The notes: generated by a model not told the origin, from the letters alone. A stretch of 26,444 nt of DNA from an uncultured Collinsella sp. (GCA_959019945.1 CAUEQD010000029.1:1-26444); one strand, 5' to 3'. Shown: positions 7,988 to 16,384, numbered from the stretch's first letter. Numbers and translations are program-made.

Positions 7988-8297
7988 CCAATCAATGAGG
8001 TTACCCTATCGAGGCGGCGTTGCCACCCTCAACAGCCAATCAACTGCATAAATTGCAGACCTCTCCCCATGGTTTAAGGGTAGTCAATTTGGGACGGGGC
8101 TTTATTAACTGGTATTTCGCATCAGATACCATTCAATATAGCCCCATCCTACATTGACCGCCCTGTTATAGGAAATGTCGATAGCGAAGCATTTTCGATT
8201 GGTATCCCCAAATAGCGAGTGAAATTCCATCGTGGCACAGTGGTGCTGTAGAATCCTTACAACGCATCACACTATTACGTATCTAGAGGAGCACGAT
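7988..8297 (+). other. Gene-free metF leader with nested hairpins
   Basis: No gene is seen in these 310 bases. Visible structure: CTGCA/TGCAG hairpin at 8044-8058, and a nested element at 8091-8150. In that element GGGGC (8096-8100) pairs with GCCCC (8141-8145), the outer stem extends with one mismatch to 8091/8150, and TGGTAT (8110-8115) pairs with ATACCA (8126-8131) inside. No match to the SAM or cobalamin riboswitch cores could be recognised by eye. No convincing promoter for metF was found. Confidence 0.4.
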
Positions 8298-9170
8298 ATG
8301 CGCGTCGACGAGCTTTTTAAGCAGGCAGCATCCCAGGGCACCGCACCCGTTTCGTTTGAGATGTTCCCGCCCAAGGGCGAGCTGACCTTCGACACGGCTC
8401 GCAAAGTGGCAGGCAATCTGTGCAAGCTTTCGCCGAGCTTTGTCTCGGTCACCTGCTCGGCCGGCGGCTCAGGCAACGGTGCCACCACCGCCCCCATCGC
8501 GCATATGATTACGAGCGAATTCGATACGCCCTCGGTGGCGCACCTCACCTGCGTGGGCCGCACGCATGCCGATATCGCCGCCAAGATCGACGAGTACCGC
8601 TCCGCCGGCGTAGAAAATGTACTGGCCCTGCGCGGCGATCTTCCCGCCGGCGCGACCGAGGACGACAAGCCCGCCTCGGACTACGCCTACGCCCGTGACC
8701 TCATCCCCGAGCTCGTCGACGCCGGCTTTTGCGTGGGCGCCGCAGCCTACCCCGAGGGCCACATTACCTGCGAGGATCTCAACCTCTCGGTCGAGCACCT
8801 CAAGCAAAAGCAAGACGCCGGCGCGAGCTTCTTTGTGACACAGCTCTTTTTTGACAACGAGTGCTTCTACCGTTTTCACGAGCTTGCCGACAAAGCCGGT
8901 ATCACCGTGCCCATTACCGCGGGCATCATGCCGTTTATGGGCAAGTCGCAGATCAGCCGCATGGTCTTTATGTGCGGCGCATCGCTGCCCTCCCCCGTCA
9001 TCAAGATCCTCGCCAAGTACGAGAACGACCCCGAGAGCTTGCAGGCAGCCGGTGTAGAGTATGCCGCCCGTCAGCTTTGCGACCTCAAAGAGCACGGTGC
9101 CGACGGTCTGCACCTGTACACTATGAACCGTCCTGCGATCGCCGCAACCATTATGGAGCGCCTGGGGTAA
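8298..9170 (+). CDS. metF: 5,10-methylenetetrahydrofolate reductase
   Basis: Flavin enzyme reducing 5,10-methylene-THF to 5-methyl-THF, the methyl donor of methionine synthase. It has 290 residues, the usual bacterial length, forming a single TIM barrel. The catalytic glutamate is E21 in SFEMFPPKGE, the folate-contacting aspartate is D114 in ALRGDLP, and the TQLFFDN segment is present. ATG at 8298 is preceded by AGAGGA. Its TAA overlaps the ATG of the next gene (TAATG), so the two are translationally coupled. It supplies the product used by the downstream metH gene. Confidence 0.96.
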   Translation: MRVDELFKQAASQGTAPVSFEMFPPKGELTFDTARKVAGNLCKLSPSFVSVTCSAGGSGNGATTAPIAHMITSEFDTPSVAHLTCVGRTHADIAAKIDEYRSAGVENVLALRGDLPAGATEDDKPASDYAYARDLIPELVDAGFCVGAAAYPEGHITCEDLNLSVEHLKQKQDAGASFFVTQLFFDNECFYRFHELADKAGITVPITAGIMPFMGKSQISRMVFMCGASLPSPVIKILAKYENDPESLQAAGVEYAARQLCDLKEHGADGLHLYTMNRPAIAATIMERLG

Positions 9171-9961
9171 TGGAAAAACCGCACATCGATACAACCATTG
9201 TTGAAGTGCCGGCCGACCTTGCGTCGCCGGCGCTTTACCGTATCGACGCTGCTCACCACCCTCGTGTCGACCGTGCCGAGATGCTGCGGTATCTGGGCTA
9301 CGGCGGTCAGCAGATTGAGCCCGAGCTGTCGCAGCGTATTGAGCTTGTCATTGAGCGTCTGGAGCTGGATATTGAACCCCGTGGCGTGCGCCGCGTATTT
9401 GCCGTCGATGCCACGGGAGTCGATGAACAGGGCGATCCTTGCATTCGCTTGGTCGGCACCAACGTTGAGCTGCGCGGTCGCGATATCTATCGCCACCTCA
9501 AAGACGCCCGCTTTGCCGCACTCATGGCATGCACCCTCGGCATGGACGCTGAGCGTCGTCTGCGCACCACGGGAGCCCAGCAGCCCCTGGAGGGAGCCGT
9601 GCTCGACGCCGCGTGCTCTGCCTATGTAGAAGCCGCCGTCGAGCAGATGGACCAGCAGTCCAAGGCTACGGCCGCCGCACACGGACTCGCCGGCAACTGG
9701 CGCTTTAGTCCCGGCTACGGCGACTGCCCGCTTACGGCCCAGCGCTCGATCGTCGATGCGCTCAACGCCACGCGCCTCATCGGCCTTACCGTCACGCCCA
9801 CCTGCCTGCTCATGCCCACCAAGAGCGTGACCGCAGTGATTGGCCTGTTCGACGGCGAGGTCCACGACGCCCAGAGCCGCCCCACCTGCAATATCTGCCG
9901 TATGCGCGAGCACTGCCGCTTCCGCGCCACCCATACCACCTGCCATTCGCATTCTGAATAA
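9170..9961 (+). CDS. Stand-alone methionine synthase activation-domain protein with four-cysteine tail
   Basis: A 263-residue protein resembling the C-terminal AdoMet-binding activation domain of cobalamin methionine synthase (Met_synt_B12), which re-methylates oxidised cob(II)alamin using AdoMet and an electron donor. The RFSPGYGDCPL segment corresponds to the RxxPGY AdoMet-binding signature of MetH, and GLTVTPTCLLMPTKSV to the following conserved strand. The last 24 residues contain C240, C243, C249 and C258 (CxxCx5Cx8C), which could bind an Fe-S cluster or a metal. Its start overlaps the metF stop. The metH gene that needs it lies 2.2 kb downstream, past a restriction-modification module. 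Function in trans with MetH is inferred from this split arrangement. Confidence 0.85.
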   Translation: MEKPHIDTTIVEVPADLASPALYRIDAAHHPRVDRAEMLRYLGYGGQQIEPELSQRIELVIERLELDIEPRGVRRVFAVDATGVDEQGDPCIRLVGTNVELRGRDIYRHLKDARFAALMACTLGMDAERRLRTTGAQQPLEGAVLDAACSAYVEAAVEQMDQQSKATAAAHGLAGNWRFSPGYGDCPLTAQRSIVDALNATRLIGLTVTPTCLLMPTKSVTAVIGLFDGEVHDAQSRPTCNICRMREHCRFRATHTTCHSHSE

Positions 9962-10069
9962 AATGTCAATGATGGCACGGTATCGAGGGAATCTCATCCG
10001 TATGTAAGCGAATGTCCTCACAAACAAGTACCATAAGATGCCAAATAACAACTATCTGAAAGCCAGTAC

Positions 10070-11230
10070 ATGCACAACATTCTGCAGTTCTCGCCACAAC
10101 TAACCGCGCTTGAGTTTTTTTCAGGCATTGGCTTGGCTCGTGCCGGCATGGCAAAAGCCGGAATCAAAACAATCTGGGCAAATGACATAGACCATACTAA
10201 ATGCGCCATGTACAGCCAGTGTTGGGGCGATGAACATCTAGTCGAGCAGGATGTCCACACACTCGACCCCGACCTAATACCTCAAGCCGACATCGCATGG
10301 GCGTCAAGCCCTTGCACAAACTTATCTCTCGCGGGAAACAGGGAGGGACTTATCTCTGGCAAAGAGTCCAGCGCGTTCTTTGGCTTTATTAAGGCCATCG
10401 AAGGAATGAGCGATCGTGCCCCGAGGGCACTTGTTCTCGAAAATGTCATCGGCCTTGCCACGTCTAATAACAGTGATGACTTTAGACTCGTTTGCCAGGA
10501 ATTTAATCGTTTAGGCTATTCATGCGACGCTTATTTTATCGATGCACGGCACTGGCTTCCCCAGTCACGCCCCCGCATGTTTGTCGTCGGATTAAAAAAC
10601 CCTCTTCCCAACAGCCGACTCGATTCCTCGCTTCGACCTGAAAAGGTCTCCTGGATTCACTCCGACCCTTCACTCATTACGCACGTCTCTCACCTAAACG
10701 AGCCAAGTCCACTTCGCATGACGGGCCTTGCAACGGTTGTTGAAAATATTCCCGAGAACGACAAGCGTTGGTGGAACAAAAACCAAGTACAAGCATTTAT
10801 CGACTCACTTGCACCGCATCAAGCAGAGCGCCTTCAGCGCTTCTTAAATGCCAAAGAAAGAATTGTTCGCACTGCTTACCGTCGCACGCGATCGGGCGTT
10901 GTGCGCTGGGAAATCCGTGAAGAAGAAATTGCCGGATGTCTAAGAACGGCTCGCGGCGGCTCATCAAGACAGGCAGTCGTTATATGCGAAAACGGAAAGA
11001 TAGAAGTTCGCTGGATGACTGGAACTGAATATGCCCGTCTCCAAGGTGCTGACTCATGTCAGTTTAGCGGCTTCTCGGATGCTCAGATTCGCTACGCATT
11101 CGGCGATGCAGTTGCCGTGCCAGTTGTCACTTGGCTTATAAAAAATGCAGTCAAACCCGCGCTTATGTCTTCAAGGAACGGAGTGGACAATAATGGAAAT
11201 GACCAATTGCTCCTTGAGCGAGCCCGATAA
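10070..11230 (+). CDS. DNA (cytosine-5-)-methyltransferase of a restriction-modification module
   Basis: C5-cytosine methyltransferase, 386 residues, with all the main motifs in order: motif I FFSGIGLARAG (16-26), catalytic motif IV with P81-C82 (PCTNLS rather than the common PCQ), motif VI ENV (124-126), motif VIII QSRPR (165-169), a target-recognition region, motif IX around TGTEYARLQG and motif X YAFGDAVAVPV. The enzyme looks complete. Recognition sequence cannot be read from the protein. The ribosome-binding site is weak (GAAAG). Codon use is more AT-rich than in metF and metH on either side, which suggests transfer. It overlaps the next gene by 38 bases, typical of paired modification and restriction genes. 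Confidence 0.93.
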   Translation: MHNILQFSPQLTALEFFSGIGLARAGMAKAGIKTIWANDIDHTKCAMYSQCWGDEHLVEQDVHTLDPDLIPQADIAWASSPCTNLSLAGNREGLISGKESSAFFGFIKAIEGMSDRAPRALVLENVIGLATSNNSDDFRLVCQEFNRLGYSCDAYFIDARHWLPQSRPRMFVVGLKNPLPNSRLDSSLRPEKVSWIHSDPSLITHVSHLNEPSPLRMTGLATVVENIPENDKRWWNKNQVQAFIDSLAPHQAERLQRFLNAKERIVRTAYRRTRSGVVRWEIREEEIAGCLRTARGGSSRQAVVICENGKIEVRWMTGTEYARLQGADSCQFSGFSDAQIRYAFGDAVAVPVVTWLIKNAVKPALMSSRNGVDNNGNDQLLLERAR

Positions 11231-12206
11231 AGACATCTTGGATGCCATTGAACTCTGGTACGAATCCAAGCGCAGCAAGCGAGGCAACGTCAACCGTAAC
11301 GTCATGGCGGTTGGCATAGGCATAAGCGAGCTGTTGCAAAACCGTTTTCCGCTCACCGACGATTATGTGCAATCGGACAAGGGGAGCCAAGTACGAGGCC
11401 TAAGTGGAGCATGCATCAAAACAGTTTTAGCCAGACATGGGGAAACGCGTGCCTTCGCATCAGAGGGCGGCAGAACCTCACGCGGCACACTCCCGATGGC
11501 GCTTGAGCTTGCCACAATTATCAACTCTGCCCTACCCAGTGACACTTGCGAAGACACTCGTCTTGAAGCTGCGAATGCAATCGCCAATTTCTTCGTCGAG
11601 CGAATCCAGGTCGATTTCTTTAACCGGCAGAGAATCAAAGTCGAAATCGATCTTCAAAAACCAATTTCTGTCATTGTCGATGATATCCTAGCCGAAGCAA
11701 GCCTACGGCCCGATAAGCCAACGGGTACCGTCGCACAGCACCTGGTAGGTGCAAAACTAGAGATGTTATTTCCAACCATAGAAATCGGAAAGGACAACTC
11801 AAACGCCGCCGACCAGCAGACAGACCGTTCTGGCGATTTCCAAATCAATGATGCTGCATTTCATGTGACTGTATCGCCAATGGCCAAATTGACCGATCGA
11901 TGCCGAGATAACATTCGAAATGGCATTCGGCCCATCGTCGTTGTCGCCCACGATAAAGTTTCCTTCGCTTACGGACTGTTCGAAAGTGAGGGACTCGGCA
12001 ATCGCGTACAGGTTATCGCGCTCGAATCGTTTATCGGCATCAATATTGAAGAGTTATCGTTCTACAAGCGAGGCCTAATTCGATTAAATGTCGCACGGCT
12101 TCTTGCCCACTACAACAAGCGAATCGAAGATATCGAGCCCGACAAATCTCTTCAAATAGAAATTCCTCAGTGGGCTCTAGACGAAATGGATGCACATGGC
12201 GAATAG
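11193..12206 (+). CDS. DUF4928-type putative restriction endonuclease
   Basis: A 337-residue protein resembling the DUF4928 family, which is found next to C5-cytosine methyltransferases. From memory, shared features are the GGRTSRGT segment (92-99), VAQHLVGAKLE (180-190), an AADQQT-x-R-x-GDFQI block (205-218) and FHVTVSP (223-229). E190, D215 and the HVT strand are spaced as in a divergent PD-(D/E)xK nuclease core, so it is probably the restriction partner of the upstream methyltransferase. That role is inferred. ATG at 11193 lies 9 bases after GGAG and within the methyltransferase gene; a second ATG at 11199 is possible. Its last 17 bases overlap the annotated metH start. Confidence 0.75.
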   Translation: MEMTNCSLSEPDKDILDAIELWYESKRSKRGNVNRNVMAVGIGISELLQNRFPLTDDYVQSDKGSQVRGLSGACIKTVLARHGETRAFASEGGRTSRGTLPMALELATIINSALPSDTCEDTRLEAANAIANFFVERIQVDFFNRQRIKVEIDLQKPISVIVDDILAEASLRPDKPTGTVAQHLVGAKLEMLFPTIEIGKDNSNAADQQTDRSGDFQINDAAFHVTVSPMAKLTDRCRDNIRNGIRPIVVVAHDKVSFAYGLFESEGLGNRVQVIALESFIGINIEELSFYKRGLIRLNVARLLAHYNKRIEDIEPDKSLQIEIPQWALDEMDAHGE

Positions 12207-14760
12207 CTCAAACATACTTATCACTCATGATCTGGACGGTGCCGCGCTGGCGGCGCCTGTTGACGCCGCACGCCGCAATGGCGCTGCATACAAGACGCGC
12301 ACGATCGACGATCTGCGCATTAAGGACGATCGCCTGCGCGCCGCCATCGAGGGCACGGGGCACCTGCTGTTCGACGGCGGCATGGGTACCATGCTGCAGG
12401 CGGCCGGCATGAAGGCCGGCGCCCTGCCCGAGCTGCTCAACTTTGAGGAGCCTCAGGTCATCACCGATATCCAGCGTCAGTACGTCGAGGCTGGCTGTGA
12501 CGTGATCACCGCCAACACCTTTGGCGCCAACGCCCACAAGCTCGACGGCGCCGCCACCGTGGCAGACGTCTTTGCCGCCGCTGCCGCCTGTGCCCGCGAG
12601 GCCGGCGCCCGCTACGTCGCCGGTGACATCGGCCCCATCGGCGCGTTGCTTCGCCCCTTGGGTACCCTCAGCTTTGACGAGGCCTACGACCTCTTTGCCG
12701 AGGAAGTACGCGCCGGCGTCGATGCGGGCGTGGACCTCTTTATTATCGAGACCATGACCGACCTTGCCGAGATCAAGGCGGCCGTCCTCGCCTGCCGCGA
12801 GAACTCCGACCTGCCCGTCTTTGCCACCATGACCTTTGAGGAAGACGGTCGCACCTTCCTGGGCACGAGTCCCGAGGTGGCCGCCATCACCCTCGACACC
12901 ATCGGCGCCGATGTCTTGGGCATCAACTGCAGCCAGGGTCCGGCCGAGCTCCGTGGGCTCGCCGCACGTATGCTCACCGTCACCGACAAGCCCGTCATGG
13001 TGCAGGCCAATGCAGGACTCCCCCATGTGGACGACGACGGCAACACCGTCTTTGATATCCAAGCCCCCGAATACGCCGAGGCCGTCGCCGGGATGATCGA
13101 GGACGGCGTGAGCGTCGTCGGCGGATGCTGCGGCACCACGCCCACGCACATGGCGGCGCTTCGCACCCTCATCGACAACCACACGCCCAGCGTGCGTCAT
13201 CGCAAGCCCAGCATGTCGGTCACGAGCGCCCAGACGGTTGTGGACCTTCCCTGCGACGGCCACAAGATCGCCGTCATCGGCGAGCGCATCAACCCCACCG
13301 GCAAAAAGCGCCTGCAGCAGGCCCTGCGTGACGGCGACCTGGATTACGTCGTGAGCCAGGGCATCAGCCAGCAGGAGCAGGGCGCCGACATCTTGGACGT
13401 CAACGTGGGCCTGCCCGAGATCGACGAGGTCAAGATCATCCAGCAGGCAACCGAGCAGCTCCAGGGCTCCACCCTCTTGCCCCTGCAGATCGACTCCACC
13501 GATCCCGCCGCCGTCGAGGCCGCCGTGCGCCGCTACGCCGGCAAGCCCATCATCAACTCGGTTAACGGCAAGCAGCAGATCATGGACGAGATCTTTCCGC
13601 TGGTCGCCCACTACGGCACCAACGTCGTCGGTCTCACGCTCGACGAGGGCGGCATCCCCGATACCGCCGAGGCCCGCTTTGCCATCGCCGAGCGCATCGT
13701 GACCGAAGCCGCCCGCTACGGCATCGGCCCGGACCGCATTCTCATCGACTGCCTGGTCATGACCGCCTCGACCAACCAGCGCCAGGCCGAGCAAATTCTG
13801 CGCGCCATGTCTCTGTGCAAGGAGCGCCTGGGCGTCAAGTGCGCACTCGGCGTGTCGAACATCAGCTTTGGCCTGCCTGCCCGCCCGCTGCTGGGTTCGG
13901 TCTTTTTGGCCGCCGCCTTTGGCGCGGGCCTGGACGCCCCCATCATGAACCCCGGTTCCAAGCGCTTTATGGACACCGTCTACAGCTATCGCGTGTTGAG
14001 CGTCGAGGACGAGGGCTCGACCGGATACATCGAGCGCTACGCCGGCTGGACCGACCCGTACAAGATCGCCGCCAACCCGGCGGCCGCTCAGTCAGCATCG
14101 AGCGATGCCGCGCCCGCCGCAGGCGCCACAGCAAGCGCTGACGACGACCCCATCCGCCACATGGTCGTCTCGGGCCGCAAGGGCGAGATCGCGGCCGAGA
14201 CCGAGCGTCTGTTGGCCGACCACGACGCCATGGACCTCATCAACAACCACTTTATCCCCGCCCTCGACGAGGTCGGCGTCCTCTTTGACCAAGGCAAATT
14301 CTTCTTGCCGCAGCTCATGGCCTCGGCAGAGGCCGCGCGCGTGGGCTTCGACACCATCAAGCGCCTGATGCCCGCCGGCGAGATTGCCGACAAGGGCAAG
14401 ATCTGCGTGGCCACCGTCAAGGGCGACATACACGATATTGGCAAGAACATCGTCAAGATGCTGCTCGACAACTACGGCTACACCGTCTTTGACTTGGGCC
14501 GCGACGTCGATCCGCAGGAGGTGCTCAAGACCGTCAAGGAGCGCGACATTAAGCTCGTCGGCCTCTCGGCGCTTATGACCACCACGGTCGTCGCCATGGA
14601 GGAGACCATCAAGTTACTTCATGCCGAGGTTCCGGGCGTCAAGATCATCGTGGGCGGCGCCGTGCTCACCCCCGAATACGCCAAGCAGATCGGTGCGGAC
14701 TACTACGCCAAGGACGCCGCCGAGAGCGCGCGTATCGCCGAAGAGGTCTTTGGCCGGTAA
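12190..14760 (+). CDS. metH: Cobalamin-dependent methionine synthase lacking the activation domain
   Basis: Transfers a methyl group from 5-methyl-THF through cobalamin to homocysteine. It has 856 residues versus about 1200 for full MetH. The homocysteine/zinc domain starts near residue 55 (LLFDGGMGTM), with zinc ligands C247, C313 and C314. The pterin-binding domain (from about 355, IAVIGERINPTGKKR) follows, then a low-complexity Ala/Ser linker (about 633-655), the cap helices and the B12 domain with D746-x-H748-x-x-G751, where H748 is the lower cobalt ligand. The AdoMet activation domain is absent and is encoded separately at 9170-9961. The N-terminus is uncertain: ATG 12190 and ATG 12196 lie inside the preceding nuclease gene with no good ribosome-binding site, and the first 40 or so residues precede the conserved domain. 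Confidence 0.95.
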   Translation: MHMANSSNILITHDLDGAALAAPVDAARRNGAAYKTRTIDDLRIKDDRLRAAIEGTGHLLFDGGMGTMLQAAGMKAGALPELLNFEEPQVITDIQRQYVEAGCDVITANTFGANAHKLDGAATVADVFAAAAACAREAGARYVAGDIGPIGALLRPLGTLSFDEAYDLFAEEVRAGVDAGVDLFIIETMTDLAEIKAAVLACRENSDLPVFATMTFEEDGRTFLGTSPEVAAITLDTIGADVLGINCSQGPAELRGLAARMLTVTDKPVMVQANAGLPHVDDDGNTVFDIQAPEYAEAVAGMIEDGVSVVGGCCGTTPTHMAALRTLIDNHTPSVRHRKPSMSVTSAQTVVDLPCDGHKIAVIGERINPTGKKRLQQALRDGDLDYVVSQGISQQEQGADILDVNVGLPEIDEVKIIQQATEQLQGSTLLPLQIDSTDPAAVEAAVRRYAGKPIINSVNGKQQIMDEIFPLVAHYGTNVVGLTLDEGGIPDTAEARFAIAERIVTEAARYGIGPDRILIDCLVMTASTNQRQAEQILRAMSLCKERLGVKCALGVSNISFGLPARPLLGSVFLAAAFGAGLDAPIMNPGSKRFMDTVYSYRVLSVEDEGSTGYIERYAGWTDPYKIAANPAAAQSASSDAAPAAGATASADDDPIRHMVVSGRKGEIAAETERLLADHDAMDLINNHFIPALDEVGVLFDQGKFFLPQLMASAEAARVGFDTIKRLMPAGEIADKGKICVATVKGDIHDIGKNIVKMLLDNYGYTVFDLGRDVDPQEVLKTVKERDIKLVGLSALMTTTVVAMEETIKLLHAEVPGVKIIVGGAVLTPEYAKQIGADYYAKDAAESARIAEEVFGR

Positions 14761-14786
14761 CATAACGGAAACAACCCCACACCAAA

Positions 14787-14822
14787 ACGTGCCGCATGTG
14801 CCACTTAGCGCGTGCGGCACGT
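14787..14822 (+). other. Perfect 10-bp inverted repeat between metH and the DUF711 gene
   Basis: ACGTGCCGCA (14787-14796) and TGCGGCACGT (14813-14822) are perfectly inverted with a 16-base loop. No T-run follows in either direction, so it is not a standard rho-independent terminator. It could be an operator, a processing hairpin or a weak terminator for metH. Confidence 0.5.
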
Positions 14823-14868
14823 TAGAATAAAGGGGACTATGCTCGTTTTGGCAGATAGGAGCGCAAGG

Positions 14869-16233
14869 ATGGCGATCACGCCTGCAGAAATCGCGGAAAC
14901 CCGCGGCATGGTTGAGGAGCAGAACCTCGACATCAGAACCATTACCATGGGTGTTTCGCTCATGGGTTGCGGTGACGAGAACCTCGACCGCATGTGCACG
15001 AAGATCTACGACCACGTGACGCACACGGCTGAGCACTTGGTCGAGACCGCCGAGAACCTCGAGCGCGAGTACGGTATCCCCATCGTCAACAAGCGCGTTT
15101 CCGTCACCCCGGTGGCGCAGATTGCCGCGTGCTGCAAGGATGAGGACCTCACCCCCATCGCGCATGCCCTCGACCGTGCAGCCGAGACCCTCGGCATCGA
15201 CTACCTGGGCGGCTTCTCCGCGCTCGTCCAGAAGGGAATCGGCGACGCCGACCGCCGCGTTATCCAGTCCATTCCGCAGGCGCTCGCCACCACGAGCCGC
15301 GTCTGCTCCAGCGTCAACGTCGCCAGCCTGCGCGCCGGCATCAACATGGACGCCGTGCTCATGGCCGCGCAGACCATCATCGATGCCGCCAAGCTCACGG
15401 CCGATCAGGATTCCGTCGGCGCTTCCAAGTTTGTCTGCTTTGCCAACATGGTCGAGGACTCCCCGTTTATGGCGGGCGCCGTCCACGGCGGTGGCGAGGC
15501 CGACGCCGTCATCAACGTAGGCGTTTCGGGGCCCGGCGTTATGGCCGCAGCCCTAGAGACGCTGCCCGATTCCGCATCGATGATGGAAGTCGCCGAGAAG
15601 ATTAAGCAGACCGCCTTTAAGATCACCCGTGCCGGCGAGCTCATGAGCCGCGAGGCCGCCCATCGCCTGGGGGTCGAGAAGGGCATTGTCGACCTGTCGC
15701 TGGCTCCCACGCCCGCCATCGGCGACTCCGTCGCGCGCATCCTCGAGATCATCGGCGTGGGCACCTGCGGTGGCCCGGGCACGACCTGCGCGCTCGCCAT
15801 GCTCAACGATGCCGTCAAGAAGGGCGGCGTCATGGCCAGTTCCAGCGTGGGCGGTCTCTCCGGCGCCTTTATCCCCGTGTCCGAGGACGCCGGCATGATC
15901 GCCGCCGTCGAGGCCGGCGCGCTTTCGCTCGAGAAGCTCGAGGCCATGACCTGCGTGTGCTCCGTTGGCTTGGACATGATCGCCATCCCCGGCGACACCC
16001 CGGTCGAGACCATCGCCGGCATCATCGCCGACGAGATGGCCATCGGCGTCATCAACAACAAGACCACGGCCGTCCGCGTGATTCCTGCCATCGGCAAGGG
16101 CGTGGGCGACTGCGTCGAGTACGGCGGCCTGTTCGGCCGTGCGCCCATCATGCCGGTGAACCCCAACGCCGGCACCGTGCTTGCCCACCGCGGTGGACGC
16201 TTCCCGGCGCCGCTGAACTCGCTGAAGAACTAG
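14869..16233 (+). CDS. UPF0210 / DUF711 family protein (PFL-like)
   Basis: A 454-residue member of the DUF711 (UPF0210) family, annotated in databases as PFL family protein because of structural similarity to pyruvate formate-lyase; no reaction is established. The family N-terminus is seen as NLDIRTITMGVSL (residues 23-35), and glycine-rich segments such as GVGTCGGPGTTCALAMLNDAV and SVGGLSGAFIPVSED are characteristic. ATG at 14869 is supported by AGGAG seven bases upstream; an earlier in-frame ATG at 14839 also has AAGGGG nearby but precedes the conserved region. In many genomes an ACT-domain gene (UPF0237) lies directly upstream; here it is replaced by metH. Codon use matches the housekeeping genes. 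Confidence 0.9.
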   Translation: MAITPAEIAETRGMVEEQNLDIRTITMGVSLMGCGDENLDRMCTKIYDHVTHTAEHLVETAENLEREYGIPIVNKRVSVTPVAQIAACCKDEDLTPIAHALDRAAETLGIDYLGGFSALVQKGIGDADRRVIQSIPQALATTSRVCSSVNVASLRAGINMDAVLMAAQTIIDAAKLTADQDSVGASKFVCFANMVEDSPFMAGAVHGGGEADAVINVGVSGPGVMAAALETLPDSASMMEVAEKIKQTAFKITRAGELMSREAAHRLGVEKGIVDLSLAPTPAIGDSVARILEIIGVGTCGGPGTTCALAMLNDAVKKGGVMASSSVGGLSGAFIPVSEDAGMIAAVEAGALSLEKLEAMTCVCSVGLDMIAIPGDTPVETIAGIIADEMAIGVINNKTTAVRVIPAIGKGVGDCVEYGGLFGRAPIMPVNPNAGTVLAHRGGRFPAPLNSLKN

Positions 16234-16250
16234 CTGAGGGGTTCGGGCGA

Positions 16251-16384
16251 GGAGCCCCGGGGAGGGCAAATATATAAGGTCGCCTGCTCGGACAGTCCTG
16301 ACTCGCACGGAGAGCACATTAAGTGCTCTCCGGCTCGTGCGGAACTCGCGATCGACCTTATATATTTGCCCTCCCCGGGGCTCC
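16251..16384. repeat. 134-bp palindromic element with 32-bp perfect arms
   Basis: Bases 16251-16282 and 16353-16384 are perfect inverted copies, each joining a GC-rich part (GGAGCCCCGGGGAGGGC) to an AT-rich part (AAATATATAAGGTCG). The 70-base centre contains a second hairpin, GGAGAGCAC (16309-16317) with GTGCTCTCC (16323-16331), with an ATTAA loop. There is no T-run as in a terminator and no coding content. It could be a MITE-like or BIME-like mobile repeat or a long RNA hairpin suited to RNase III. Confidence 0.9.

Noticed and set aside
8233..8247. GTGGCACAGTGGTGC upstream of metF, resembling a sigma-54 promoter.
   Set aside because: The spacing between the GG and GC elements is one base short, and Actinobacteria generally lack sigma-54.
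10038..10103. Short frame (21 codons from ATG 10038) overlapping the methyltransferase start, considered as a controller peptide of the restriction-modification module.
   Set aside because: It lacks a helix-turn-helix, has no good ribosome-binding site and is far shorter than known controller proteins.
12208..13794. 528-codon open frame on the minus strand opposite metH.
   Set aside because: Antisense shadow of a high-GC gene, rich in Gly, Asp, Val and His with no recognisable domain or start site.
16251..16384. The long palindrome taken as a CRISPR repeat or rho-independent terminator.
   Set aside because: There is only one copy with no spacer series, and neither side carries the T-run expected of a terminator.
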